Assembly (NCBI GenBank): GCA_944324945.1
Contig: CALUYE010000001.1
Coordinates: 248,001 to 312,000, forward strand
DNA from: Candidatus Gastranaerophilales bacterium
Lineage (GTDB): Bacteria > Cyanobacteriota > Vampirovibrionia > Gastranaerophilales > Gastranaerophilaceae
Direction of reading: 5' to 3'
Length of the DNA: 64,000 nt
How positions within the stretch are numbered: the first letter of the stretch is position 1; each line of letters opens with the position of its first letter. Of this stretch, positions 44,834 to 54,255 are shown one piece after another. The notes under the pieces are model-generated. The model searched no databases. It worked only from the letters and a program-made list of their open reading frames with translations, and was not told the DNA's origin. The position numbers and the translations under genes are program-made.

Positions 44834-46831
44834 TTAAGCGAAGAAGTCTTTAATTTTTTTTATCCAATCAGGAATGTATTTTTCTTGATTAGTTGTATTT
44901 TTTAATGTTTTTACATATTCATCAGCAAAACGTATTTTGTTTTCGCCTTGATTTTCTTTGAAGAATGTTTTTAAATCGAAATTTTTTAAGCTTTCATGGA
45001 AGTCTGTGTTGGATAATTTTTCTAAATCAATTTTTTCGTTTATTTGGTATTTTTCGTCCGTTGTTAAATTATGCATTGTTATTGCAAAAATTTGCGGATT
45101 AAGTGCATTTTCAATTGAAGTTGCATAATTATAGCAGTTTTTTAATGTTATTAACTCCGTTTTTCCTTCACCGTTGTTTGAATTTGAAAGCCTTCTTAAT
45201 TGCAGATTATGCTTTCCGTCCCCGATTTCGTCTGATGGTCTTTCAAAATCAGTATCAATTAAACAATATATTTTTCCTCTAAATTCGCTTGCTTCATATT
45301 GTATTGGAACCTGCAGGTATTTATATAATCTGATTACTTCTTTTTGTCCGCCTAAAGGCAGAATTCTTAAGTTTTTATTTTTAATTTCATCTGTAAACAG
45401 GTAATCGAAATATATTTTTTCGCTTATACCTTCACAGATGAGCCAATTATACGGTTTATCCTGTTTGATTGAATAAAAAATAGAATGTACAAGGTCATTC
45501 ATGCTTTTTAATTGAAAATCATGCGGAATTTTATTTTTATTTTCCTCCATGTCTTTTTTTACTGTTGTTTTGTAATCGTATAATTCGTATGTTTCAAAGT
45601 CTATTTTTTCTTCCGCTTCGTTTTTATTTAGAAAATGTCCTACACCCTCGCTAACTATTGGCAAAAAGCCGTACCAATGAGTTGTAATAAAAACCTGGCA
45701 ATTTTTTGATATCTCTTTCAGCTTCTCAAACTGCTCGAAACAAAGACCTGTATGTAAAGAATTTTCAGGCTCGTCAATACCTATTACCACATAGTTATCT
45801 CTTTCTTGTTTTTCAATCAAGAAGGCATATAATAAATCTATTAATGCTTGTCTTTTTTCGCCCGCGCTTAATTCGCTTGCTTTTTTTGCCAATTTTTTGT
45901 TGCTGCTGTTTCCTTTATTTAATACTCTTATTTTGAAATATACTTCCAGAATTTTTTCGAATAAATCAATACTTGTTAAATATTTTTTTGAAGTGTTGAC
46001 TGATTCATAGTAATATTGACCGTTTAATTTATTTTCAATTTCTTTTACAAAATCGTTTAATTTGTTATTAATTTTATCAATACTATTTTGATCAATCGCA
46101 TTTATAATCTCATTTTTTAAAGTTTTACCAAAGATTTTCTGCATGCTGTTTGTTTCAATTTTGGTGAAATTTTCCACATCAATTTCAACAGGAACATACA
46201 CGTATGAGTATGTTTTTTTAATTATTTCCAAAACGCTTTTAAATTTTTCGTGTATGTATGAGTTTACTGCCTCATCAACATCCGGATTTTCTTCGTTTCT
46301 TTCGTTAGTTTCTTTGATTTCGTTAACATCTTTTTGATATCCTATTTTAGCCAAGAAATATTCATTTTTTTGAAAGACTGGTATATAAATTCTTTTACCT
46401 GTTGTTTCGCCAAGTATTATTAAAAAATGGCTTTCTTTATTATGGCCGTCTTGTTCTAATTTATCACGTAATTTAAAGAAATTGTTTGCTATGGGTTTAA
46501 CACGTGAAGCGATTTCGTTTTTGCCAACTGTCCATAGAAAATTGCTTAACAGCTCAAATTCTTTTTTATTTTTAGTAATTTTGTCTTTTTCAATTAAAAA
46601 AATTGGTGCAAAGTATGGGAAATTATCTTTTGTGTATATGCCGTCTTTTTTTGCGCTTTTATTTATTGAATATTCGCGGTATCCGTTAAAGAATGAATCG
46701 AATGCCTCTATGATGGAACTTTTGCCGCTGCCGTTTTTGCCAAGGTAATTTATAAAATTGTAGTTACCGACAGGAACATAGTGCATGCCTTTGTATGTTT
46801 TAATATGTCTTAAAAAAAGTCCTATAATCAT
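44834..46831 (-). CDS. OLD-type ATPase with TOPRIM-like nuclease domain
   Basis: A 665-residue protein. The ABC/SMC-type ATPase has Walker A GKNGSGKSS (31-39), signature LSAGEKRQAL, Walker B VVIGIDEPENSLHTG and a switch His in FITTHWYGF, with a long helical insertion between. The C-terminal part has WLICEGISEKIYFDYL and IYCLIDTDFERP, the Glu and DxD of a TOPRIM fold. This is the layout of OLD-family nucleases, many of which act in anti-phage defence (P2 Old, GajA). No UvrD-type helicase partner follows, so it would be a stand-alone (class 1-like) OLD. Its place next to a disturbed tRNA gene fits a mobile defence locus. Confidence 0.82.
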   Translation of the reverse strand: MIIGLFLRHIKTYKGMHYVPVGNYNFINYLGKNGSGKSSIIEAFDSFFNGYREYSINKSAKKDGIYTKDNFPYFAPIFLIEKDKITKNKKEFELLSNFLWTVGKNEIASRVKPIANNFFKLRDKLEQDGHNKESHFLIILGETTGKRIYIPVFQKNEYFLAKIGYQKDVNEIKETNERNEENPDVDEAVNSYIHEKFKSVLEIIKKTYSYVYVPVEIDVENFTKIETNSMQKIFGKTLKNEIINAIDQNSIDKINNKLNDFVKEIENKLNGQYYYESVNTSKKYLTSIDLFEKILEVYFKIRVLNKGNSSNKKLAKKASELSAGEKRQALIDLLYAFLIEKQERDNYVVIGIDEPENSLHTGLCFEQFEKLKEISKNCQVFITTHWYGFLPIVSEGVGHFLNKNEAEEKIDFETYELYDYKTTVKKDMEENKNKIPHDFQLKSMNDLVHSIFYSIKQDKPYNWLICEGISEKIYFDYLFTDEIKNKNLRILPLGGQKEVIRLYKYLQVPIQYEASEFRGKIYCLIDTDFERPSDEIGDGKHNLQLRRLSNSNNGEGKTELITLKNCYNYATSIENALNPQIFAITMHNLTTDEKYQINEKIDLEKLSNTDFHESLKNFDLKTFFKENQGENKIRFADEYVKTLKNTTNQEKYIPDWIKKIKDFFA

Positions 46832-46919
46832 ATAAATTCCTCAACAATTTATTATATAAAAAGATATTATAACATATTATTTTGGCATGGATTTAATTTG
46901 TTTTATAAGGTTTCGGTTT

Positions 46920-48284
46920 TTATAAAGATTTTTCTTTTGCCTTCAGTATGAAATTTTTAAGATTTAAGAAATATCCTAAACTTAAAATTAAAGCAGCACT
47001 GACCCAGGCTATGGGGCCTGAGTAGAAGATTCCTATGTAGCCGAAATGGATTGCTAAGTATACTGCGGCAAACGAGCGCATTACAAGTTCCGCTATGCAG
47101 GAAAATAAAGGATACATGGTCTCTCCCATGCCTTGAAGGGCATTTCTGAAGATGAAAATTTGTCCTAAGAAGAAATAAAAAACAGTACTTATTAAAAGGT
47201 ATTGATGTGCAATGTCTATAATTTCTTTTGTTGCGCTTCCGATGAAGGCTTCAATTATGTCGCATCCCGAGTATCTCATTAAAAATGCCATGATTATACT
47301 TAAAATGATATTTATTATTGAAGTGTTAAGAACGCCCTGTCTTATTCTTTTGAATTTTTTGGCGCCGTAATTTTGTGCAACGTATGCTGCAAGCGCAACG
47401 CCAAAAGAAGTCATAGGAAGGGTTGCTATTTGTTCTATTCTAAGGGCTGCCGTAATTGCCGCTATTACGTTTGAACCGAATGTGTTACATACGCTTTGAA
47501 TTATAATAATCCCGATACCAATTATTGAAAACTGTATTCCCATGGGAATACCTATTCTTAAGTGTTCTTTGGCATCTTTTATAAATTCTTTTGTTTTAAT
47601 TATATTCCAGTCGCTTTTTTTAAGGTGAAGGATGGGGAATTTTAATTTGATAAAATAAATACATAAAATCACCGAAAACCCTTGGGATAAAATAACGGCG
47701 ATTGCAGAACCCCCGACACCAAGGTTGAAAATTTTAATTGCAATAAGTGCTAGTATTATATTTAAAATTGAAGCCACAATTAAAAAGTAAAGCGGTGTTT
47801 TGCTGTCTCCAAGAGCCCTTATTATGCTTGATAATAAATTGTAAAGAGTTGTTGTAATAAGCCCTATTACGATTATTTCAATGTAGTAATAAGCATCCTG
47901 ATAGATGTTTTGAGGTATATTCATCCATTTTAGTATGAGGTGCATGAATAATGAAAAAAGTATAGTACAGATTAAAGTTATAATTCCGCTTAAAATTAAA
48001 GAAACCGCCGTTGATTTCCTTACTCCTTCATAGTCTTTTGCTCCGTATCTTTGCCCTGTTACAACGGCAAAGCCGTTTGTTAAACCTACTATTACAAACA
48101 TTATAAGAAAAAATAAAGGTGCTGTTGCGCCAACCGCCGCAAAAGCTTCAACGCCAAGCGTTCTTCCGACTATTACCAGATCCGCAATGTTATATAATTG
48201 CTTAAATATATTTCCGATAAGGAGAGGAATGCAAAAAAGTACAATTAACTTTAGAGGATTTCCTTCGGTTAAATCTTTAATCAT
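46920..48284 (-). CDS. MATE-family efflux transporter
   Basis: A 454-residue protein with 12 membrane helices; the start LTEGNPLKLIVLFCIPLLIGNIFKQ and YNIADLVIVGRTLG are hallmarks of the MATE/NorM subgroup common in gut anaerobes. It differs clearly from the other MATE gene at 25843. It likely exports drugs or metabolites by Na+ or H+ antiport. Single gene, divergent from aroF. Confidence 0.92.
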   Translation of the reverse strand: MIKDLTEGNPLKLIVLFCIPLLIGNIFKQLYNIADLVIVGRTLGVEAFAAVGATAPLFFLIMFVIVGLTNGFAVVTGQRYGAKDYEGVRKSTAVSLILSGIITLICTILFSLFMHLILKWMNIPQNIYQDAYYYIEIIVIGLITTTLYNLLSSIIRALGDSKTPLYFLIVASILNIILALIAIKIFNLGVGGSAIAVILSQGFSVILCIYFIKLKFPILHLKKSDWNIIKTKEFIKDAKEHLRIGIPMGIQFSIIGIGIIIIQSVCNTFGSNVIAAITAALRIEQIATLPMTSFGVALAAYVAQNYGAKKFKRIRQGVLNTSIINIILSIIMAFLMRYSGCDIIEAFIGSATKEIIDIAHQYLLISTVFYFFLGQIFIFRNALQGMGETMYPLFSCIAELVMRSFAAVYLAIHFGYIGIFYSGPIAWVSAALILSLGYFLNLKNFILKAKEKSL

Positions 48285-48323
48285 AAAATATATTATACAT
48301 AAAAATTCTATGTTCTTTTGTTA

Positions 48324-48332
48324 TGGTATAAT
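48324..48332 (+). promoter_or_regulatory. Extended -10 promoter of aroF
   Basis: TGGTATAAT (TGnTATAAT) 35 nt before the aroF ATG. An extended -10 can work without a good -35, and none is obvious. Confidence 0.55.
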
Positions 48333-48366
48333 TTTTAAATAAAATAATACATTCGGAGGATAAACA

Positions 48367-49377
48367 ATGATAATTGTAATGCGCCATGGGGCAAGTGAAG
48401 AAAATATACAAAAAGTAATTGATTTAATTAAATTAAAAGGCCGCGAAGCCCATATTTCAAAAGGCGAATCTCATACCATAATCGGAGCAGTCGGAGAAAA
48501 AGTTATAGACCCGCGCGAATTTGAGCTTATTGACGGTGTAAAAGAAGTAATAAAGATTTCTTCAAGCTATAAGCTTGCATCAAGAATTTTTAAAGAAGAC
48601 GATACAATAATTGAAGTAAACAATGAAAAATTCGGCGGCGAATATTCAGGCATGATTGCAGGGCCGTGCACAATTGAAAACGAAGAACAAATTTTTGAAT
48701 GCGCAAGAATTATGTCGGAATCAGGCGTTAAAATTATAAGAGGCGGTGCTTTTAAACCGAGAACCTCTCCTTATTCCTTTCAAGGGCTTGGCGAAGAAGG
48801 TTTGAAGTTAATAAGAAAAGCGGCAGATAAATATAACCTTGCTGTTACTTCAGAAGTCATGGAAATAAGCCAGATTCCCTTGTTTTTAAAATACGTTGAT
48901 ATTTTGCAAGTGGGAGCAAGAAATATGCAAAATTTCAACCTTTTAAGAGAATTAAGCAAAATAAAAAAACCCGTAATTTTAAAAAGAGGTTTATCCGCTA
49001 CAATTAACGAATGGCTTATGGCAGCTGAATATATCCTATCGGGCGGAAACAGGGAGGTTATATTGTGCGAAAGAGGAATAAGAACTTTTGAAGTAGCTAC
49101 AAGAAATACGCTTGATTTGTGCGCAATTCCCGTTGTAAAAAAATTAAGCCATCTTCCGATTATAGTTGATCCTTCGCACGGTACCGGCTTAAGAGATAAA
49201 GTTGTTCCGATGAGTTTAGCTTCGCTTGCTGCAGGCTGCGACGGACTGATAATCGAAGTTCACAATAAACCTGAATGCGCTTTGTGCGATGGAGCGCAAT
49301 CTTTATACCCAGAGCAATTCAGAGAATTATATAAAAAACTTAAACAATTAGCACCCGTTGTTGGAAAGAAGATATAA
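48367..49377 (+). CDS. aroF: 3-deoxy-7-phosphoheptulonate synthase
   Basis: A 336-residue protein with an N-terminal ferredoxin-like regulatory domain (about residues 1-70, MIIVMRHGASEENIQKVIDLI) and a DAHP synthase TIM barrel: GPCTIENEEQIFE, GGAFKPRTSPYSFQGLG, VGARNMQNF, VDPSHGTGLRD. It joins phosphoenolpyruvate and erythrose 4-phosphate at the entry to aromatic amino acid synthesis. The N-terminal domain is that of the Thermotoga-type enzyme, feedback-inhibited by Tyr/Phe. GGAGG stands before the ATG. Confidence 0.95.
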   Translation: MIIVMRHGASEENIQKVIDLIKLKGREAHISKGESHTIIGAVGEKVIDPREFELIDGVKEVIKISSSYKLASRIFKEDDTIIEVNNEKFGGEYSGMIAGPCTIENEEQIFECARIMSESGVKIIRGGAFKPRTSPYSFQGLGEEGLKLIRKAADKYNLAVTSEVMEISQIPLFLKYVDILQVGARNMQNFNLLRELSKIKKPVILKRGLSATINEWLMAAEYILSGGNREVILCERGIRTFEVATRNTLDLCAIPVVKKLSHLPIIVDPSHGTGLRDKVVPMSLASLAAGCDGLIIEVHNKPECALCDGAQSLYPEQFRELYKKLKQLAPVVGKKI

Positions 49378-49407
49378 TTAAAGCGGAATATAAGGATTAT
49401 TAAGATT

Positions 49408-50688
49408 ATGAAAAAGATATTTGTTTTATTTTTGTTTTTTACTTTTTGTTTGAATTTTTATAATCCTTCTATGGCTTTATATGTCGAAGATTTAAAAGCA
49501 AGAGTCGAGAAAAACGAAACTCTTAAAGACCCCGGGCTTATTAAAATTCCTCAAATTAAAGAGGTTGATGAAGAATCGTATAATAAAAAAATGGCATCGG
49601 ATGAAGTGGAGTATGAAAAAATTAAATCTCAAACAGGGGATAATTTTGAGATTTATAAGATACTTGAGAGAATATTAAGGGCAAACAAACTGCAATATCA
49701 AAATTGGAGAATTGCTTTTTACATGGATCATGAAGATATAAACGCAAATGCGGGAGCTTATAATTTAATCCAGATAAGTTCCGCTTTATATGACAGTTTG
49801 TATCCTGATGATGATGCAATTGCTTTTGTGATTTCCCATGAACTTGCTCATTTGATTTTAAATCATGTAAAAGCAACAAACGAGATAAGGTATAAAATTA
49901 ATCAACTTGAAGAAAAAATTAAAATAAACAAATATGAAATCAGAAGAACACAAAACATTTCGGATATTCAAAGCGCTTTCGGTGATGATATAGGAAGCAT
50001 TGGGAATCTTCTTGCAAATGTGAGCGGGAATATTGCAGTTGATATGCTTACAAAAAATTTAAAAAGAGAATACGGATTGTTAAGACAAATGGAATATGCG
50101 GCAGATTCGCAAGCGCTTGTTTTGATGACAAAAGCAGGATATAATCCACAGTCTTGCCTTGAGGTTATGAATGTCTTATCGGGACTTGGCGGTCTTGATA
50201 AGGAATTGTTAACAGATACCCACCCCAGCGATAAATCAAGAACAGATAACTTGAATTCAAAGCTGTATGGATTGAATAAGCAAAAACTTCAAAAAGAAGG
50301 AAGATATAATATCTATAATTCAAATGTATTAAATGCAAGGGCTACAACGGATAAAAAGGCGGTTTTAATTCAAAAAGATATAAACGTTTCAAAAACTTCT
50401 TATATTCCCGAATCTGAGGATTCATTGTTTTTAATAAGGGGTTATATAAATTATAAAAATAAAAAGATGCCCCAAGCACAATCGAACTTTCAAAATGCGT
50501 TTGAAGTCAATCCTTCAAATTATATAAGTACTCTTTATTTATCTTATATAAACGAATATTTATATCATAAAAATAACGATAAAGAATATTTAAAACAGGC
50601 AAAACACTGGATAAATAAAGCATATAAAATAAACCCGAATGAAATAAATATTCTAAGACAAAAAGAAGAACTTTCAAAACTTAAATAA
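49408..50688 (+). CDS. Exported M48-family metalloprotease with TPR-like tail
   Basis: A 426-residue protein: signal peptide (about residues 1-24), M48 peptidase domain with HELAH (His144, Glu145, His148) and the third ligand expected in EYAADSQALVLM, and a C-terminal helical region (about 330-426: FLIRGYINYKNKKMPQAQSNFQNAFEVNPSNY) that forms two or three TPRs. The arrangement resembles BepA/YfgC, a periplasmic chaperone-protease for outer membrane proteins. This fits a diderm envelope. It lies 30 nt after aroF and may share its mRNA. Confidence 0.88.
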   Translation: MKKIFVLFLFFTFCLNFYNPSMALYVEDLKARVEKNETLKDPGLIKIPQIKEVDEESYNKKMASDEVEYEKIKSQTGDNFEIYKILERILRANKLQYQNWRIAFYMDHEDINANAGAYNLIQISSALYDSLYPDDDAIAFVISHELAHLILNHVKATNEIRYKINQLEEKIKINKYEIRRTQNISDIQSAFGDDIGSIGNLLANVSGNIAVDMLTKNLKREYGLLRQMEYAADSQALVLMTKAGYNPQSCLEVMNVLSGLGGLDKELLTDTHPSDKSRTDNLNSKLYGLNKQKLQKEGRYNIYNSNVLNARATTDKKAVLIQKDINVSKTSYIPESEDSLFLIRGYINYKNKKMPQAQSNFQNAFEVNPSNYISTLYLSYINEYLYHKNNDKEYLKQAKHWINKAYKINPNEINILRQKEELSKLK

Positions 50689-51726
50689 TTAATCGTAATT
50701 TATTGCGATTTTAAGACAGTTGTCTTTTTTGTTTTTAAAAATTTCATATCCTTTTAATATGTCTTTAAAATTAATTTCATGGGTTATTAAAAAGTTGGTG
50801 TTGAGTTGATTTTTTGAGATAAGTTCGATTAATTTATCGCAATCTGTGGCATCAACCCCGCCTGTTTTGAAGGTTAAATTTTTGCCATACATATAAGGCA
50901 GGGGAAGAATTTGATTTTCTTCATACATAGCACAGATTACAACAATTGCGTTTGCGCGTGCAATTTTCCAGGATAATTCAAAAGTATTTTTCCCGCCTGC
51001 GGCTTCAATAACCTTATCGGCACCTTTGTTATTTGTTAATTTTAATATTTCATCTTCAATATTAACTTCCAGAGGGTTCAGGGTGTAATCTGCGAGATTT
51101 AATTTTTTTGCAAGGTCCAGACGGTATTTGTTTGTATCAATTAAAATTATTTTTCTTGTCTTAAAATACCTTAAAGATTGCGCTGCGCACAATCCGACAG
51201 GCCCTGCGCCAATCAGGGCTACTGTATCGTTTTTATCGATTTCGCATAATTTTGCGCTCCAAAAGCCGCTTGCTAAAATATCACCCACAAAAAGGACATC
51301 TTTAAAACTCAAATTATCGGGGATTTTATACGAAGTATAATCAATATAAGGAACCCTGACATATTCTGCCTGTGCTCCGTCTATTGTACATCCTAAAAGC
51401 CATCCGCCAAAGGAGCAGTTATTTACATAACCCTTTTTACAATAAAAACACTTCCCGCAAAAACTTTCGCAGTTTAGTGCTACTCTGTCTCCCTTTTTTA
51501 TTTTTTTAACGTTTTTACCCGTATCAACAACTATTCCGCAGAATTCATGTCCTAAGACGACTCCTTTTTTTGCCCTTGGAACGCATCCTTCAATAATATG
51601 TAAATCGCTGGTACAGATTGATGAAAGGGCAACTTTTATAATTGCATCATCGTCGTTAATAATTCTGGGGTTTTCTTTTTCAACAAATTCAATTTTTCCC
51701 TTGGATGAGTATATCAGAGCTTTCAT
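50689..51726 (-). CDS. Zinc-dependent MDR-family alcohol dehydrogenase
   Basis: A 345-residue protein with catalytic zinc ligands Cys38 (SICTSD), His60-Glu61 (GHEFCG), a structural zinc site Cys90, Cys93, Cys96, Cys104, and the NAD(P)-binding GAGPVGLCAA. The family covers alcohol, sorbitol, threonine and glutathione-dependent formaldehyde dehydrogenases; the substrate cannot be told. An oxidised or reduced alcohol in fermentation is plausible given PFL in the same genome. No clear ribosome site. Convergent with the M48 gene, the ends directly adjacent. Confidence 0.88.
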   Translation of the reverse strand: MKALIYSSKGKIEFVEKENPRIINDDDAIIKVALSSICTSDLHIIEGCVPRAKKGVVLGHEFCGIVVDTGKNVKKIKKGDRVALNCESFCGKCFYCKKGYVNNCSFGGWLLGCTIDGAQAEYVRVPYIDYTSYKIPDNLSFKDVLFVGDILASGFWSAKLCEIDKNDTVALIGAGPVGLCAAQSLRYFKTRKIILIDTNKYRLDLAKKLNLADYTLNPLEVNIEDEILKLTNNKGADKVIEAAGGKNTFELSWKIARANAIVVICAMYEENQILPLPYMYGKNLTFKTGGVDATDCDKLIELISKNQLNTNFLITHEINFKDILKGYEIFKNKKDNCLKIAINYD

Positions 51727-51762
51727 GAGAATATAATATATTTTTTTAAATTAAATTGCAAA

Positions 51763-52401
51763 TTAAAGGCCGTATAATTTTCGCTTTTCTTTTAATTTAT
51801 CAAATATATAATTTTTGTTTTTTTGCATTTGTTTTATTTGATTATCGGGACAGTTGGGGTTTTTTATTTTGTAGGCTGTTTTGTAATCCTCTTTTGATTG
51901 TTCTTTATTGCCAAGATAATCAAACATATTTGCGCGATAAGCATAATCAAAAGATGTCGGATTTTTGGAGATTTTTTGATTAAGTATATCAATTGCGCTT
52001 TTTGTGTCTCCTTTTAGAAAATATATTTGAGCTTTTATTTGAAAAGAGGAAGCAGATTCCTTTTCAAGCGCTTCAAGAGCTTTATTATAGTCTCCTTTGA
52101 TGGTATAGAGGTCAAATAAAAGACACATATTGTTTTTTGAATATTTTTGAGAAATTTCGCAATTTTTAATTGCAAGATTAAGATTTCTGTTCAGATTTTT
52201 ATAATAATCGCTCAATAAAGCGCAGGCATGTGCTTTTGTTTTCGGGATTATTGCGATATTTTTTGCAGCGTTATAGTATAGCTGCGCTTGTTTATCGGAG
52301 TTTGTTTTCATTGCGAGGTCTAAAAAGAAATAAGGAAGGAGTAAAAAAATACCTGCACAGATTAAAATAATCAATATTTTCATCGTTTTTTGGTAAAACA
52401 T
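51763..52401 (-). CDS. Membrane-anchored TPR-like protein
   Basis: A 212-residue protein with an N-terminal membrane segment or uncleaved signal (about residues 8-28, ILIILICAGIFLLLPYFFLDL) and then four to five TPR-like helix pairs (AQLYYNAAKNIAIIPKTKAHA; YNKALEALEKESASSFQIKAQIYFLKG; SFDYAYRANMFDYLG). It probably binds a protein partner at the membrane. Family unknown beyond TPR. Between recQ and the dehydrogenase gene on the same strand. Confidence 0.75.
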   Translation of the reverse strand: MFYQKTMKILIILICAGIFLLLPYFFLDLAMKTNSDKQAQLYYNAAKNIAIIPKTKAHACALLSDYYKNLNRNLNLAIKNCEISQKYSKNNMCLLFDLYTIKGDYNKALEALEKESASSFQIKAQIYFLKGDTKSAIDILNQKISKNPTSFDYAYRANMFDYLGNKEQSKEDYKTAYKIKNPNCPDNQIKQMQKNKNYIFDKLKEKRKLYGL

Positions 52402-52437
52402 AAAGAAATAATAGCAGATTTATCCTTCTGCTGCAAT

Positions 52438-54252
52438 TTATTCGTTGATTGCTTTTAAAAACGCTTCGCCGTATTTTTGAAGTTTTCTTTCGCCGACTCC
52501 TGTTATATCTTTCATATCTTCCATTGTTGATGGTTTTTTTATGACCATTTCGGTTAACGTTTTATCATGGAAAATGATATAAGGAGGCATGTTTTCGGCT
52601 TTTGCAAATTCAAGGCGCAGTTGCTTCAGTTTGTTGAACAGTTGTGTATCATTATTATCAAATGTATAATCTTTTTTAATTTCTTTTTCTTTTTCAATTT
52701 TGGGTTGAAGGATGTATTTTCTTAGATTAACTTTTTCCTCAGAGCGCAGGATTTTTATTGCTTCTTTTGTTATGCTCAAAGTCATATATTCACTGTCTAC
52801 TCTAATATAGCCTAAAATTACAAGCTGTCTTATAATGGAATTCCATTGATGGGGGCTGTTATCTTTGCCTATAGCGAAGGTGGAGAGTTTATCGTGGTTG
52901 AATTTTAAAACTTTTTCGCTTCTTTTCCCTTCAAGGATATCAATAACATGCCCTGCGCCAAAATTAAAGCGTTCGTTTTGTATTCTATATATACAGGATA
53001 AAACTTTTTGCGCATCAATTGTAGCATCGTATGTAAGGGGAGGATTTAAACAGTTGTCGCAGTTATTGCAGGCGTCTTTTGTGTATTTTTCTTTGAAGTA
53101 TTCAAGAATTGCTTTTCTTCTGCACCCTGTTGTTTCACAATAACCTATTAAAAGATTTAATTTTCTTTTTTCAATCTTTTTTTGTTCATCGGATGCGCCT
53201 GATTGATTTATAAATTTATTCAGCTGTACTATATCTTTTAAACCATACACCATCCACGCGTCAGAAGCCAGACCGTCGCGCCCCGCGCGTCCTGTTTCTT
53301 GATAGTATGATTCCATGGATTTCGGTAAATCAAGGTGTGCAACAAAACGGACATCGGGCTTATCTATTCCCATACCGAAGGCTATTGTTGCAACCATGAT
53401 TATTCCGTCTTCTTTTAAAAATTTATCCTGATTTAATTCGCGCTCTTTTGAACTTAAGCCGGCATGGTAGGGCAGAACTTTAAAACCTTCTTTTTTTAAA
53501 AATTCCGCAATATCTTCAACTCTTTTCCTTGAAATACAATAGACGATTCCCGAATCAGATATATGTTCGTTTTTAATAAAATCAAGTAATTGCTTTTTCT
53601 CTTTGTCTTTGATTTGAACACTGTAGCGGATATTAGGCCTGTCAAAACTTGATATAAAAATTCTGCAATTGTCCATATCAAGATTTTTTATAATATCTTC
53701 GCGTGTTTCATCGTCTGCCGTTGCGGTTAGGGCAATTCTTGGGGTTGTGGGGAAAAGTTCTTTAAGAAAGCGAAATTTTGTATATTCAGGTCTGAAATCA
53801 TGTCCCCATTGAGAAACACAGTGCGCTTCATCAATTGCAAAAAGAGAGATTTTTGTTCTTTTTAAAATATTTTTAAAATTTTCGTTGTTTAATCTCTCGG
53901 GAGAAACGTACATTAAATCAAGTTCGTTATTTAGAAGTTTTTTTATAATTTCTTCTTCTTCATTAAAATCTAAACTTGAATTTAAAAATTCCGCGCTGAC
54001 GCCTGCTTCTCTAAGAGCAATTACCTGATCCTGCATTAGGGCAATAAGGGGCGAAATAACAACGCCTACTCCTTCAAGACAAATTGAAGGAATTTGATAG
54101 CAAAGCGATTTACCGCCTCCTGTCGGCATTAAAACAAGAGCGTCTTTGCCTTTTAGAATGTGGTTTATTATTTCTTCCTGCGCGGGGCGGAAGTTTTTGT
54201 AACCGAATATTTTATTTAAAATTTCAATAGGAGACTTTTTAATTAGCGTCAT
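52438..54252 (-). CDS. recQ: ATP-dependent DNA helicase RecQ
   Basis: A 604-residue protein with helicase motif [15 protein letters not shown] (Lys48), the DEAH box [44 protein letters not shown] (motif VI), the zinc-binding [10 protein letters not shown] and DACNNCDNC of the RQC region, a winged helix and a C-terminal HRDC domain ([22 protein letters not shown]). It unwinds DNA 3'-5' in recombination and repair. Length is normal. It starts 3 nt after the 5'-nucleotidase-like gene ends. Confidence 0.95.
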   Translation of the reverse strand: MTLIKKSPIEILNKIFGYKNFRPAQEEIINHILKGKDALVLMPTGGGKSLCYQIPSICLEGVGVVISPLIALMQDQVIALREAGVSAEFLNSSLDFNEEEEIIKKLLNNELDLMYVSPERLNNENFKNILKRTKISLFAIDEAHCVSQWGHDFRPEYTKFRFLKELFPTTPRIALTATADDETREDIIKNLDMDNCRIFISSFDRPNIRYSVQIKDKEKKQLLDFIKNEHISDSGIVYCISRKRVEDIAEFLKKEGFKVLPYHAGLSSKERELNQDKFLKEDGIIMVATIAFGMGIDKPDVRFVAHLDLPKSMESYYQETGRAGRDGLASDAWMVYGLKDIVQLNKFINQSGASDEQKKIEKRKLNLLIGYCETTGCRRKAILEYFKEKYTKDACNNCDNCLNPPLTYDATIDAQKVLSCIYRIQNERFNFGAGHVIDILEGKRSEKVLKFNHDKLSTFAIGKDNSPHQWNSIIRQLVILGYIRVDSEYMTLSITKEAIKILRSEEKVNLRKYILQPKIEKEKEIKKDYTFDNNDTQLFNKLKQLRLEFAKAENMPPYIIFHDKTLTEMVIKKPSTMEDMKDITGVGERKLQKYGEAFLKAINE

Positions 54253-54255
54253 TTT

